NCBI GenBank assembly: GCA_905116865.2
Contig: CAJHNH020007645.1
Location: 1-64,000 of the forward strand
Direction: 5' to 3'
DNA: 64,000 bases
From: Candidula unifasciata
Lineage: Eukaryota; Mollusca; Gastropoda; Stylommatophora; Geomitridae
Positions 1 to 10,178 of this stretch are shown piece by piece; position 1 is the first letter of the stretch, and the number at the start of each line of letters is the position of its first letter. The position numbers and the translations under genes are program-made. The notes beneath the pieces are model-generated. The model was not told the origin of the DNA and searched no databases. It saw nothing but the letters and a program-made list of their open reading frames with translations.

Positions 1-359
1 TATTTATAGGACGTCATTAGTGCATGTAAAATTTTAAAGCTTTCCACATTTGTTGATTCGGGGTGGAAAAGACCGGCCAATTAGATCCCATTTTAGGGGG
101 GAGTTTTTTGTCTGCCCTAAAATTACAAGTATTTCAACATTTTTCTGCAAGACACGAACAATTATTACATTCGCCCTAGGGAGGGTGAGAAAAAGGGGGT
201 ACCCAAAGATTACAGAAAGAAGAAAGAAAAAAACGGTGAAACCCCCAAAACAATTTTTTGTTTTTTTTTGGTGGGTTAAAATGAAAAGATGTCATCATGT
301 GTAAAAAAACAAAAACAAACGCTTCAAATGTAAAAAAAGACAAATTTCACGGGGAAAAG

Positions 360-1010
360 TTGGCATCCGGACAATAAATTCTGTAGAATATTGTTTTGGG
401 AAGGGTTTTCCCGATTGTGTAGATAAAAGTTTATGAAAAATTGATAAACGTAGCCCTATTTTGTAGAAGAAGTAAAAATTTAGTAGCAGATTCTGTAAAA
501 ATTTTCTGTAGGCGATTGTGTAAATTTGTGGACAACGATTCTGTAGATTACGAGACGTTTTTGGTAGAAGATTATATAAAAATTTAAATGTAAATATTCT
601 GTGATTGTGTAGACAATGATTTGTGGCCCGAAACGTAAAACGATTCTGAAAAAAATTTATGTAGATGATTTGTATTTTGGTGGGGACAATGATTCTCAAA
701 AGGATTTGCGGGAAATTATAAAGAAAGATTCTTTAGAAAATTCTGTATACGATTTTTTTTTTTTTTTTTTTTTTAAAAAGATTTTGAAACCCTTATGATT
801 GTGAAAAATTTTCTTTAGAAGATTTGTAAAAACATTTTTAAAAAGGGTTTCTGAAAAAAGGAAATTTGCAAATCGTAAAAATCTCAAAATTATGAATATG
901 TAGAAGACGAAAATTATGTAGAAGTTTCTCCCGAAATAATGAAGATGTTTCGTGAAAATTCGTAGAAAGATTATTAAAAATTTCTGAAAAAGGGTTTTAT
1001 AAAGATTCAG
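360..1010. repeat. degenerate GATTCTGTAGA-type minisatellite
   Basis: Variants of GATTCTGTA, GATTGTGTAGA and GACAATGATT recur at least a dozen times with variable 20-70 nt spacing. No constant period can be fixed by eye, so this may be a tandem array eroded by indels. Confidence 0.35.
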
Positions 1011-1689
1011 ACATGTTTCTGTACCAAAAGGTCGACCAACGATAACAAAACCTAAAAAAAACCCATTTTTTAAAACCCACCAAAGTGACCCGCCCGATTT
1101 TTAAAGATTAGTTAGTGGGTTTAAGGGGACTTTTTTGCGTTGTCAAAAAAGCCAAGCAAATACACGGAAGCCAAAATAAAATTACACAAAAATTTAGAAA
1201 AGGAAAAAAAACAAACTGGGGGAAAGGGGAAAATTGTTCCACACGTATCTTCTAGTTCGTCAAAAAATTTTTTTGGGGAAGAAGATTACAGCAATATTTT
1301 TCAAAAACCTACGATTTTGATTGTGTAAAAAATACCATTGAAGAGATCAATTTTTTAAAAAGCGTGTATAAAGGGAAACCCCCAGAATTGACCCGAAAAC
1401 AAGCCTAGCAAATCGGAAAGGCATGAGAATTTCCCTGTGTTACAAGTAGCCCCAAAACGTAAGGGTCAAAGGTACTTAAAGAGTGAAACCCCCCAAACAT
1501 TTAGGGGTGGCGGGGGTATGGGCCTCTATCCTTCCATAAACCTCCCCCTCCCCTGTAATAATAAGGGCTAGGCCCCCCTTGGCGACGAACAGAAGCTCTT
1601 TTCTTGTACCCGTTTACATACATTCTTGTTTTTTAAAAAAATTTTCTTCTGTATTTATTTCCCAATATCACGTAAAAAAAAACCCAATT

Positions 1690-1820
1690 TAAAAACAAAA
1701 ATTAACAACAACAACAACGAAAACAACAACAGCAACAACAAAAAAAAACAAAGCAGCGCAACAAAAACAACAAAAACCCGAAAACATAATCAACAACAAC
1801 AGCAACAAAAAACAAACGGT
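1690..1820. repeat. CAA-rich simple repeat
   Basis: AACAACAACAACGAAAACAACAACAGCAACAAC-type low-complexity DNA. The plus-strand ORF through it (1626-1862) is Asn/Gln/Lys-rich only because of the repeat. Confidence 0.6.
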
Positions 1821-2150
1821 TTGACAAAAAGGTCTAAGAGGGCCCGGGGGGCCTACCCTTAATCATTTAAGGGGTATATTTTTTTTCAAATGCCGGGGCC
1901 CTTTGTAAAAGTCCCTCCTGTTTGGGCAACCCTCAAAAAAATTGTTTTTTTAAAAATTCGATGAATAGGGTTTTTACTTTGGTCTTAGTGCCCCCTGTGA
2001 AAAGAGTCGGACCCACAAAAGGGTTGCGACCGGCAGGTTGAGAACCTACTAGTGTAGACTCTCCCCCTTGTGTTCAATGTTTTCTTTGTTCCGCTTTCCT
2101 GATCTCTATATACTGCAGTATCCCTTTTAAGTTTTTTTTGGCTTTGAGAG

Positions 2151-2368
2151 CAGTGGTTTCCCAACATGTGGTCCGGCGGCCGCCCGGGGAGGCCGCTACC
2201 TCTTTCCAGTGGGGCCGTGCGAAATATGTTTAAAAGCTTCATAATTAATTTAACCAAAACACGAATAGTCATACTTTTTACTTAGGTTAGGGCGCCGCGG
2301 AAAAAATTGTAATTGAAATTTAAAAAAAAAAAAGGCGCCGAGACCAAGACAAGTTTGGGAAACACCTG
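2151..2368. mobile_element. hAT-like MITE (non-autonomous DNA transposon)
   Basis: The left end starts CAGTGGTTTCCCAA. The right end, read on the other strand, starts CAGGTGTTTCCCAA. This gives an imperfect terminal inverted repeat of about 20 bp around 218 bp of non-coding DNA. CAGTG-type ends are typical of hAT elements. The flanks CTTTGAGA and CTTTACCA show only a weak candidate 8-bp duplication, so family assignment rests on the ends. Confidence 0.5.
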
Positions 2369-2734
2369 CTTTACCAAAGGGTTACCCAGTGATGGGTAAA
2401 CCTAACGAAGCATAATGCTTCTATGGTTTTACTTAGATCATCATATCATTTTTTTCAGTTCTGCAGTGCTGTCTTAGAAACTCTTAATTTTTCTTTTTAA
2501 TGCTGCAAGTGTCAATCATCGTCGCTCTTGACCACAAACAACATGAGAAGAGAAAAACTGGAACATGCGACAGATGGACACTGACATTTTTTATAGAGAG
2601 CTAGAGAAAGATGCTGACAGATGGTCATTAGCCATGGCAAGTATAAGCTTCTGCACACATATTCTTATGGGGATTTCAAGAAATAGAGAAACATGATCGC
2701 CAAAGTCAGTCCGCCAGAGGGCGGCATGATCATG

Positions 2735-3165
2735 TTGATTCTGGAAAGGGCGGGGGGGGGGGGTACGAATAGCCCACTGCTCCCTAACAAATATGTCGTA
2801 AAAGTCGACCACTTAGGGGTGTATTATTCAGAAAAAAAAAAAAAAAAAAAGAGTTTTCATCTGCCTGAGAGGCGATGAACCAACAATCTGCATACAAATA
2901 AGGCAAATCTGTAAAACTGCTGTGAGCGTAAAACTCAAACTTTGATAAGAATAAACTCCACAGGGCAGTATGTACAGCAGGAGTCTACCAATCATCAGTA
3001 GAAGTAACCTCTCGTCGATAAATGTTTCGCCCACGAGCTCTTAGACATTTTCAGAGAGTAGGCCCACCTGAGTTCATGAGGCTCAGATAAGACCAAAGTC
3101 CAAAAGTTTATGAACAGCCAGAACCTTTTGGTAGGAGCTTACAGCCGGTGAAATCGAAGATGAAA
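2735..3165 (+). mobile_element. SINE-like repeat family B, copy 1 (with nested insert)
   Basis: Shares an ordered set of blocks with copies at 62,040-62,340 and 63,445-63,690: CATCTGCCTGAGAGG, GAACCAACAATCTGC, AGATCTGTAAAAC-like, AAGACCAAAGTC, GAACAGCCAGAAC, then ACAGCTGGTGAA-CG followed by GAAGA repeats. A poly-G tract near the 5' end (about 2750) also recurs in the 62-kb copy. No clear tRNA A/B boxes were found, so 'SINE-like' is descriptive. A 135-bp insert splits this copy. Confidence 0.6.
2951..3085. mobile_element. 135-bp insertion inside the family B copy
   Basis: Absent from the other family B copies. It is flanked on both sides by GATAAGA (2944-2950 and 3086-3092), a candidate 7-bp target duplication. 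The insert has no ORF and no obvious long inverted repeat. Class unknown. Confidence 0.5.
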
Positions 3166-3640
3166 GAGAAAATGTTGATGATGATTACGTATACGTTTAA
3201 TTTAGAGTGCATTCCAATTGTTTAGATCTTAACTTGTTAACATAATTAATGACATATTAATTTTTTTAAGCCACATCAAGCCTTCCTGACGACGTGTCTA
3301 GTCTTGTCAGCTTGCCAGGAGAAAAAACGTTTTCAGCGACTGATGGCTTAATGAACCGGGTGTAGTTTGATCGATGCGAGGTTGTGTAATATCCCTGCAC
3401 CTCTGAGAGATTTAGCGGTTCAATTTATCATGTGATGTCGTGTGGTATTGAAACACCAACCGGCATGTTATCGATGTCAAGTACTGAGTACGGCGAGACC
3501 GTAGTTCAATTTTTCAACTACATCAAATTTCAAGATAAAATGTATTTAGATCTATATCTCTGCCAAAAGTAGCTTCAGCTAGCGATGAGAGAAACGATAA
3601 ATGTTTGGAGGTGGGGTCTGCACTCTCACCCTTTAAAACA
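3166..3640. other. unassigned intergenic sequence
   Basis: No ORF of interest, no recognisable repeat and no RNA gene were seen. Confidence 0.4.
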
Positions 3641-3642
3641 AC

Positions 3643-3690
3643 AAAAAGACAGAAAAGAAAGAAAAGAAAGAAAGAAAGAAAGAAAAAGAA

Positions 3691-3722
<32 letters not shown>

Positions 3723-3790
3723 AAAAGAAAGAAAAGAAAGAAAGAAAGAAGAAAAAGAAAGAAAAGAAAGAAAGAAAAAGAAAGAAAGAA

Positions 3791-3830
<40 letters not shown>

Positions 3831-3850
3831 AAAGAAAGAAAGAAAGAAGA
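3643..3850. repeat. (GAAA)n tetranucleotide array
   Basis: About 200 bp of AAGA/GAAA tetranucleotides with occasional extra A. The Lys/Arg/Glu ORFs on plus and Ser/Phe/Leu ORFs on minus are by-products of the repeat. Confidence 0.9.
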
Positions 3851-4233
3851 CAGACAGCAAAGAAAAGAAAAGAACGCCATTCAGTTAACTAACTGATTTA
3901 AAAAAAAAAACCGGATGGACCACAAAATAGGCACTAAAAGAGAAACAAACCACACAGAACGAAAAGGATGTGAAAAGAAAACAATAAGACGAATGTTGTG
4001 GGTAGAAGCCAGAGATGCTGGAATTGGTTTATATTGCACAGTCGAAAGGACTACGCCGCGTAGAACTGGATGGATGAATTGACTGTTGGTCCTATTTAAG
4101 GTATAAATACACAACAGGGTAATGATGATGGTGATGATTTTTGGGTACTTTCTTATTAGCCGACCACAAAACAGGGGAAGTCCACAGGTCACGGGACAGT
4201 CAAATATTTAAGGGAATGGTAGGTTAAGCGTAT

Positions 4234-4295
4234 AGGTTTGGTTAGGGTTTAGGTTAGGATTAGGGTTACGGTTAGGGTTAGGTTTAGGATTAGGT
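4234..4295 (+). repeat. degenerate interstitial telomere-like repeat
   Basis: A run of TTAGGG, TTAGGTT, TTAGGA and GGTTTAGG variants (GGTTAGGGTT occurs more than once) lies in otherwise unrelated DNA. Animal telomeres of this type use TTAGGG. The degeneracy and internal position indicate an interstitial relic, not a chromosome end. Confidence 0.55.
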
Positions 4296-4640
4296 AAACG
4301 CGGGAAAACCTTAGCCTTGGAAGCAACGCGCTAAAGCATAGAAACCACGGAAAACCCGCTCTTACCACCCTCTAAAATATTGGACTGGCCGGTGACGTCA
4401 TTTGTAGTCGGCTAAAAAGACAGACCCGAATTTTTATTCACATCAAATTGAATATTTTAAATGAAACTGCCAGTTAATACAGATAATCAAAGAAGCTGTG
4501 ATATTGAAATTATGTTCGCTAGACCGGATCAGAAAACGGATATGAAGAGACCATGAGAAAACATGAACTTACGGGGATGAAGAAAAATGACTTATTCTGT
4601 TGTACCAATTATGCGCTGGAGTGAATCCATAAGCCGGTTA

Positions 4641-5010
4641 AACTAACGTTGGTCTCCCATTTACACAGTGTTACAAACTAGCTCACTTTTTAATTGGTTG
4701 ACCTTGAGCCACGTTACCTTGGCACAAGGGTTTTCCGCAATGCCGTTAATATCGCTTGTTGTATATTTCAACACGCCACCGCTTTTAACACTTCAAAAAC
4801 ATGGACAAACTGGGTCTAACACAACCCCACTAGGGAGTGGTGCAACCTTTGTCACAGGCATTCTCTTTCTCGGAATAAAAACGTAAATGTAAGACAACCC
4901 AGAAAGCAAACAACAGAGAGGCACACCCGTAACCTGCATGAAAGTAGACCAGCCCTACAAACCTATGAATGAAACGTGACCAACTTTGTCTGGTGAGACC
5001 AACGTTAGTT
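4641..5010. mobile_element. 370-bp MITE with 16-bp TIR and TTA duplication (PIF/Harbinger-like)
   Basis: The left end AACTAACGTTGGTCTC is repeated exactly in inverted orientation at the right end (GAGACCAACGTTAGTT). TTA flanks both sides (4638-4640 and 5011-5013). A TWA target duplication is characteristic of PIF/Harbinger, although a TA duplication from a Tc1/mariner-type element cannot be excluded. There is no coding capacity. It is an uninterrupted relative of the element at 20,353-22,146: the left block around CTTGGCACAAGG and the right block around CACAGGCATTCTCTTTCTCG are shared. It therefore shows that element's structure before the inner insertion. Confidence 0.7.
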
Positions 5011-5042
5011 TTACCCCATATGCCATGGGAGAAACGGTTTTT

Positions 5043-5044
<2 letters not shown>

Positions 5045-5083
<39 letters not shown>

Positions 5084-5134
5084 TGATCACACACACACAA
5101 GCGCGCGCAGTACACACACACGCACACAAACACA
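5045..5134. repeat. (CA)n microsatellite
   Basis: CA dinucleotides with short interruptions lie just outside the right end of the MITE. Cys/Val and His/Thr ORFs here are artefacts. Confidence 0.85.
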
Positions 5135-5510
5135 CATACATATATCCTGTAAAACTGTCATCCAGTCAAACATGATCTCCTTTCCGCCTCGAACATCCAC
5201 CATCATCATGGTTTCCACAGCTGTTTCTAGGATCTTTTGTCTCATTGTGGAGACACATAACTATCTCTTCCTTACACACGATTTTTAAAGGCGGGTTGAT
5301 CGACTTCATTACATATTTTGCTCAGTATCTCTAAGCAGAACGACTTCTTACTCGTTTAGAGTATTACACAATGTACGAATCTCTTTGAAAACAGAGACTA
5401 CCTCTAGACTTTCTAAAACACCCGAACTGATAAATTGAAGGACGCAGATCAAACCTACAACATCCATAGAGTGAGGCAAATGGTTAAACACCTTTGCCAT
5501 TGAAACCCTT
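5135..5510. other. unassigned sequence left of the LTR element
   Basis: Nothing recognised. It ends in the pentanucleotide CCCTT (5506-5510), which is the left target duplication of the retrotransposon. Confidence 0.5.
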
Positions 5511-7737
5511 TGTCACGAGACGATCTCAGTGGTTCCAGAAGTTAGTACTTGTAATAAGTTCTTCTGGTTATTGAGAGACAAGAGACTATGATCTTAAACA
5601 AAATGTTACTTTAAACCGTATCGATTTAAATGTTTCCAGTCCTTAGTCCAGACAAAGCGACTGAGTCTTGGGTAATGTTACGCAATTACACCGGGGCTAG
5701 AGAATTTCCTTTCACATGCCAGTGTCAGAATGTTATCTCCTGACCACACTGTAGAGGCCAGCGAACGGGGAACTTAGCATCACACCTGAGCTGGACCGTA
5801 GGTCATAAAGATTACCTAACACGAGTTGAGCGAACTCTAGACATTGAGGCGACGAGAAGTTTAAAGTTTAACACGTCAGTGTAATTCTGGGGAGAACAGG
5901 TGTTTGGCAATTAGGAATGTTTTATCTTGGTCAAGTCGTACTGTAGGCCGTTCACTGTGAGTGACAGGTCACTGGTTAGTCAAGTTGATCTGATAGTTAC
6001 CTCAGGGGCGGGGCTTAAGTCATCATCTTGAGGGTTGGGCAGAACCCAGTATAGGGAGGAGTTTAATTTGGACAATAGATTGATACTTATACTGCGGGCA
6101 TCGTAGATTTACCTCATAGTGCCGCCAGCAGGTCACAGACTCAGACCTACCGTTGAAAAGTATTTTCTCCCTGGTTGAGTCGTGTCCGGCATGTGCTGGA
6201 AAGTTCCCAGGTGAATATTTATTTTAATCTTGTATACTTAGGTTAGGGAGTTAAGCTTAGTCTATACTACCTTTTCCTAATTTGTCTGCACATTCTGTTT
6301 GAAATAGTTCTTTGTGAGTATTCAGTATCTCAGTTAGAGAACTGCTAAACTATTCCTATTTCTTGTATGTTTGTGTCACATGTTTTTCAGTGTATGTTTT
6401 CATGTGTATAAAATAAGATGTGAACAATGACATTTGCTATAATGAAATTTAACTATATTGTTTCCATGATCAGCCAAAAGATGAGTTTGGACTGTGGGAA
6501 ATCATGCCCAAATATGTGCAGGGATGCTGTTACGTTTTGTGTGCCCACCATGTGCTCACTTAAGGTGTTCACCTAAACAGGGGATTTATAACCCCAGGGG
6601 AAGAATGATGGGTGTACAGTATTAACTGTAACTGAAAGATAATATTCAGGACAGCGTGCACATATAAATTGTTTGAGTTTTCAGCACATAACCTGCTCCA
6701 CGTGGTCATGTAATATCAATGTCAGCCAGTTGGAAGTCTGAATGATGACGGACAACAGACTTAGAAAGTTAACTATCATGACATAGCATGAGAGAGGAAG
6801 GCAGGATATGTGACTCCCATGTAAGACAAAAGACCTTCAGACTAGACTGGAGAGGATGTGGAATATTAGGAGGAGTGATGGCATATATTTTATTATTATA
6901 TGTTACAATAATTGATACATGTATTCTTAGTGTAAGTCAAGATACTACACGTATGTGTTTCGTTTCCATGATTACAGCGCCCATGTGACGATCAGTCCAT
7001 GAAAGAGACTACATTGTGTTAGACTCGGCCAGCTGGGAACGAGGTGGAGAACGAGGTGGAGAACGATGTGGAGACCGAGGAGGGGATGAAGTGGAAAATA
7101 AGCTGAAACAGGCAGAAAACAGGCAAGGAAGAGTTGGACAAGCTTGACAGTTCCTCACGGCTGTCAGGGGCTTATAAGCTAAGTTAACATCTTTTAAGTT
7201 AACATATCATCATTATCATTCCACTCTAAACCCGGAGCTGTTTTTTCTCGCTGAAGCTTATCACTCATCACATTAACCAGTCACTGTTTGTGTAAATCAA
7301 CAAACTGGTAATTTCATTGTAGTAAATAAAGCTGTATGTCAAGTTTTAAACTACATCGTTTGTTAAATTCCAAGTGTATTCAGTCTTACCTGTTTAATTA
7401 AACTGTTAGGATAGAATTACATTTGGTGGGGGCTCAAAAATAATAATAATTCTTTTAATTATTCATAATAACACCGGGAGAAGGTAGATGACGGAGGAAT
7501 CATTTGCCCTGTCTAATAATAGACATCTAAAATTCCTTGCCTTCTCTTGTGGGTACCAAGTTCAGCTAATGATAATGTACTTAACGAGCCAATATGGTTG
7601 TTTTCTTGGATATCCAGGACTTTGTCTGAGAGCAACATAGCTCAGATTTTAGTTCGGTTAATCTGGTGGAGGGAATGTGTTGAGAGGAACATCCCTAACT
7701 CAACTTATAAACATTTTAAACCACCCGTCACGTCACA
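5511..7737 (+). repeat. 5' LTR
   Basis: 2,227 bp with TG/CA borders. A polyadenylation-type AATAAA lies at 7325-7330. A 12-bp minisatellite of GAACGAGGTGGA-like units lies at 7036-7092 and is longer than in the 3' LTR. LTR1 also carries a short segment near 5590 (ATGATCTTAAAC) missing from LTR2. The 66-aa ORF at 6788-6988 recurs in both LTRs but has no recognisable domain. Confidence 0.85.
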
Positions 7738-7760
7738 CTGGCGAGCTCGCCGAGATTTGG
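7738..7760 (+). promoter_or_regulatory. candidate primer-binding site region with perfect palindrome
   Basis: Directly after the 5' LTR comes TGGCGAGCTCG. TGG is the usual first triplet of a PBS complementary to a tRNA CCA end. It overlaps a perfect 12-bp palindrome GGCGAGCTCGCC (7740-7751). The primer tRNA was not identified. Confidence 0.4.
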
Positions 7761-8294
7761 ACTGGGCTAATTACTCCTAGACTAATGAAAGTAAATTTAT
7801 CAAATTTAACTTTTACTCTTCTGCCAGTATAGTCTAAATTAAAATTAGTAATTTATACATGGGGAGAGATTACAGAGTAATAAATAACTTTTTACTAAAA
7901 TCAATTAATGGATAGTATCATGTCTTATCATTGATCACTTCATAACCATTGATTATTGTTTATTTAGTAAATTTTAATGTTGATGATTATTATATCTTCT
8001 TGCATGTTCCATCATTTGATATAGATTGTAGAGCATTATATGTTGACATCATATCATTGATAGTATGCTTAGTGACTGATTGTAAGATCACATTACATTA
8101 TTTACTTGTGTAATCTTTGTGCTGCTATACTATTCTAAAAGCTGTCAGTCTGGTAGGCCACTTTGATTTATTTACATCTTTGTGCGGCTGTCATAGGCAA
8201 CTCTTTTGCCCAGTTTACCTTGCTCTGACATATTCTTCTAATCTGGACTCGGGGTAGTATTACATTTATCTTTAGATAGATCTAATAAGATATA

Positions 8295-9464
8295 ATGGAC
8301 TTACGCACCGAGTTCCTAAAAGATATAAGGAAGTTCGGGATAGTGGAGGGCAGAGTAGGAGCACAGTTAGAATCATTTGTTAAAGGCCATATGGATACTT
8401 TCGATTACATGAGTGCCCGTAATGCTGCAGAGAAGAAGCGAAAGTTGGAGAAAGAAGAATATGACTCGATGCTTGCCCGTCATGCAGCGGAGAGGATAGA
8501 AGAAGAGAGAATGCGGCAACTTGAAGAAGAAGAATATGCTAGACAGTTGCGACTCGAAGAGGAGGCAGCTGTTGAAAGAACGAGGCGTTTTCAAGAAAAG
8601 CTGCGTAACTATAAACCACATAGGCAGACGAATAGAGAACTGCAGTTAGATACAGGGAACGGTGAGAACACTATTAGGGTAGTTGAGGGAACTGACAACT
8701 CCCATACTGACACTCTGGTAGAAAGGTCTGGGACTCACTCTCTCAATGGAGAGGTGTGTACTAGCTTGCCAAATGGTACCTCATCAAGGGATGAAGTATT
8801 AGACCACTCAAGACCTTGCCTCACCCCTATTATTCCTAATAGGAAAAGAGCTGATATTAAGAAGAACTCTTCTGTAGGGATGACCGGATCTACATTGCTG
8901 GCCCCCTTTACTTCCATTCTTAAACCTGAAAGGAAAAGATGGAGTAAGAAACAGAAATCTTCAAAAGGGACCGGATCTACATTGCTGGAACCCCTTACTC
9001 CCATTATCTCAGATGAGATATATGAGAGCACACCCCGCAGTAATCACAAGCGTGATAACTGTTTTAACCGTCGAAACAGTGGTTCGACTGGCACATCAGC
9101 CATTAATGAGGACGAGGGCAAAGCCTTTCCCAAATCCCATAGATCCTTTGGTCCTTCAAAACAAGAAAAGGTAAAGCAGACTAATGTAGGGAATAACACT
9201 AAACCTGTTTCCCCTATTTCCCTTGATGCGATTGCATACAAAATAGAAATAGTTAGTTCTGACTTTTCGCCCAGAGTAGTTGACTGTTATGGCCGCAACA
9301 AATCCCCTTATTTGCCTCCACTGGACTTGGCATGTGAAAGCCAGACCAGGGCGGATATAACAGATAAGGAGGATAGTTCTTTTAAGTTCTTGACGACCTT
9401 AGAGACAATGAGTAAACAGGACATTGCTGCAAGTCCTGTGCACTCTGATACTGGACAGACATAA
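8295..9464 (+). CDS. gag-like protein of the LTR retrotransposon
   Basis: A 389-codon ORF starts about 560 bp inside the 5' LTR border and is the only long ORF of the interior. Residues about 45-100 are a highly charged Glu/Arg/Lys helix with heptad-like spacing (repeats of AARHAAE- and LEEEEYARQL-like segments), suggesting a coiled coil. From about 110 onward it is Ser/Thr/Asn-rich and probably disordered. An internal duplication centred on TGSTLL occurs near residues 197-206 and 226-235. No CCHC zinc knuckle, protease or RT motif is visible. Charged coiled-coil N-termini are common in gag proteins of invertebrate Ty3/gypsy elements, so a particle-forming role is inferred from position and character only. 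It ends in TAA followed at once by an in-frame ATG. Confidence 0.6.
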   Translation: MDLRTEFLKDIRKFGIVEGRVGAQLESFVKGHMDTFDYMSARNAAEKKRKLEKEEYDSMLARHAAERIEEERMRQLEEEEYARQLRLEEEAAVERTRRFQEKLRNYKPHRQTNRELQLDTGNGENTIRVVEGTDNSHTDTLVERSGTHSLNGEVCTSLPNGTSSRDEVLDHSRPCLTPIIPNRKRADIKKNSSVGMTGSTLLAPFTSILKPERKRWSKKQKSSKGTGSTLLEPLTPIISDEIYESTPRSNHKRDNCFNRRNSGSTGTSAINEDEGKAFPKSHRSFGPSKQEKVKQTNVGNNTKPVSPISLDAIAYKIEIVSSDFSPRVVDCYGRNKSPYLPPLDLACESQTRADITDKEDSSFKFLTTLETMSKQDIAASPVHSDTGQT

Positions 9465-9905
9465 ATGTTTGCCATTGATGAAGAAGAAGGTACTTCTTGT
9501 GTGCAGGGAGACAAATTGTCTCTAAATTGTACAGCTGGGGCGACAGGGATACTTCTGATGAAGGACCCTGAAGCAGAACAAGCCATGATTAGTAGGGAAC
9601 CCCAACATTCAGGTCTTGTAATACTCTTTGCTTCGAAGGAAGTGACAGGGGTATCTCAGCTGATAGTGGAAACTTCATTGCGAAGAAATGCCACTTTACT
9701 GTCTGCAGGAAACCCAGAGTTTCCTAATGATTTGACTGTACACCCTGAGTTGATTTTGTGCCCTGATTCTGGAGGGAACTCTAGGAAAAGAGAATCCTAC
9801 CTGACTACAACCCATCCTTTTCGGAGAGCACTTCAGGCCCTCCCTATGCTACTAGGGCGTGGCGAAGTGAGGAAATGGACAGGGGATGTCGAGGAATTCC
9901 CTTGA
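9465..9905 (+). CDS. in-frame extension after the gag-like stop, unknown product
   Basis: 146 codons in the same frame as the gag-like ORF, separated from it only by the TAA at 9462-9464, with ATG as the very next codon. It could be the rest of one ORF broken by a single nonsense mutation, a readthrough product, or a reinitiated ORF. The sequence (an acidic start, then Ser/Arg-rich) matches no domain I recognise. A third short ORF in another frame (9875-10,129) overlaps its end. Confidence 0.35.
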   Translation: MFAIDEEEGTSCVQGDKLSLNCTAGATGILLMKDPEAEQAMISREPQHSGLVILFASKEVTGVSQLIVETSLRRNATLLSAGNPEFPNDLTVHPELILCPDSGGNSRKRESYLTTTHPFRRALQALPMLLGRGEVRKWTGDVEEFP

Positions 9906-10129
9906 TGAAGCGGAGAGCATTTCTTATCCTGTGGGAGAAGAAACCTCCAGATAAATGGATATTACTGAGCGGCTGCTCGGAATACCTGCATGATTCTAGG
10001 ACTAAGGACTTAGCCGGGAATGAGGGACAATTGGTGACTGTACATCGATGCAGGACATCACGATTCCACAAGGAATACTGGAACAATACTGGAGCTGACA
10101 GGGGTACTAACCTTCTTGGGAATCACTGA
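9875..10129 (+). CDS. short overlapping ORF at the 3' end of the LTR element interior
   Basis: 84 codons in the -1 frame relative to the preceding ORF, overlapping its last 31 bases. Arg/Lys-rich, no recognised domain. It may be a frameshifted continuation or chance. Confidence 0.2.
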   Translation: MDRGCRGIPLMKRRAFLILWEKKPPDKWILLSGCSEYLHDSRTKDLAGNEGQLVTVHRCRTSRFHKEYWNNTGADRGTNLLGNH

Positions 10130-10148
10130 GTGTCGTAGAATTGGTCTT

Positions 10149-10178
10149 AGTTGGCTGCGACCAACTTAACGGAGGGCC
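10149..10178 (+). promoter_or_regulatory. hairpin and short polypurine tract before the 3' LTR
   Basis: AGTTGG-CTGCGA-CCAACT (10,149-10,166) is a perfect 6-bp stem with a 6-nt loop. It is followed by GGAGGG (10,171-10,176), the likely polypurine tract for plus-strand priming, two bases before the 3' LTR. Confidence 0.45.

Larger units (their letters stand above)
1..2148. other. A/T-homopolymer-rich stretch, no gene recognised
   Basis: The sequence is dominated by runs of A and T interrupted by short G or C runs. Short ORFs on both strands (for example minus 295-699 and plus 50-304) have biased composition and no recognisable domain, so I do not call them genes. Between about 360 and 1000, motifs resembling GATTCTGTAGAAAA recur at irregular spacing, as in a badly decayed minisatellite. 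1680-1815 is an A-rich CAA/CAACAG simple repeat. The texture differs from the rest of the window and could reflect low-accuracy assembly at a contig end or a decayed repeat. Confidence 0.4.
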
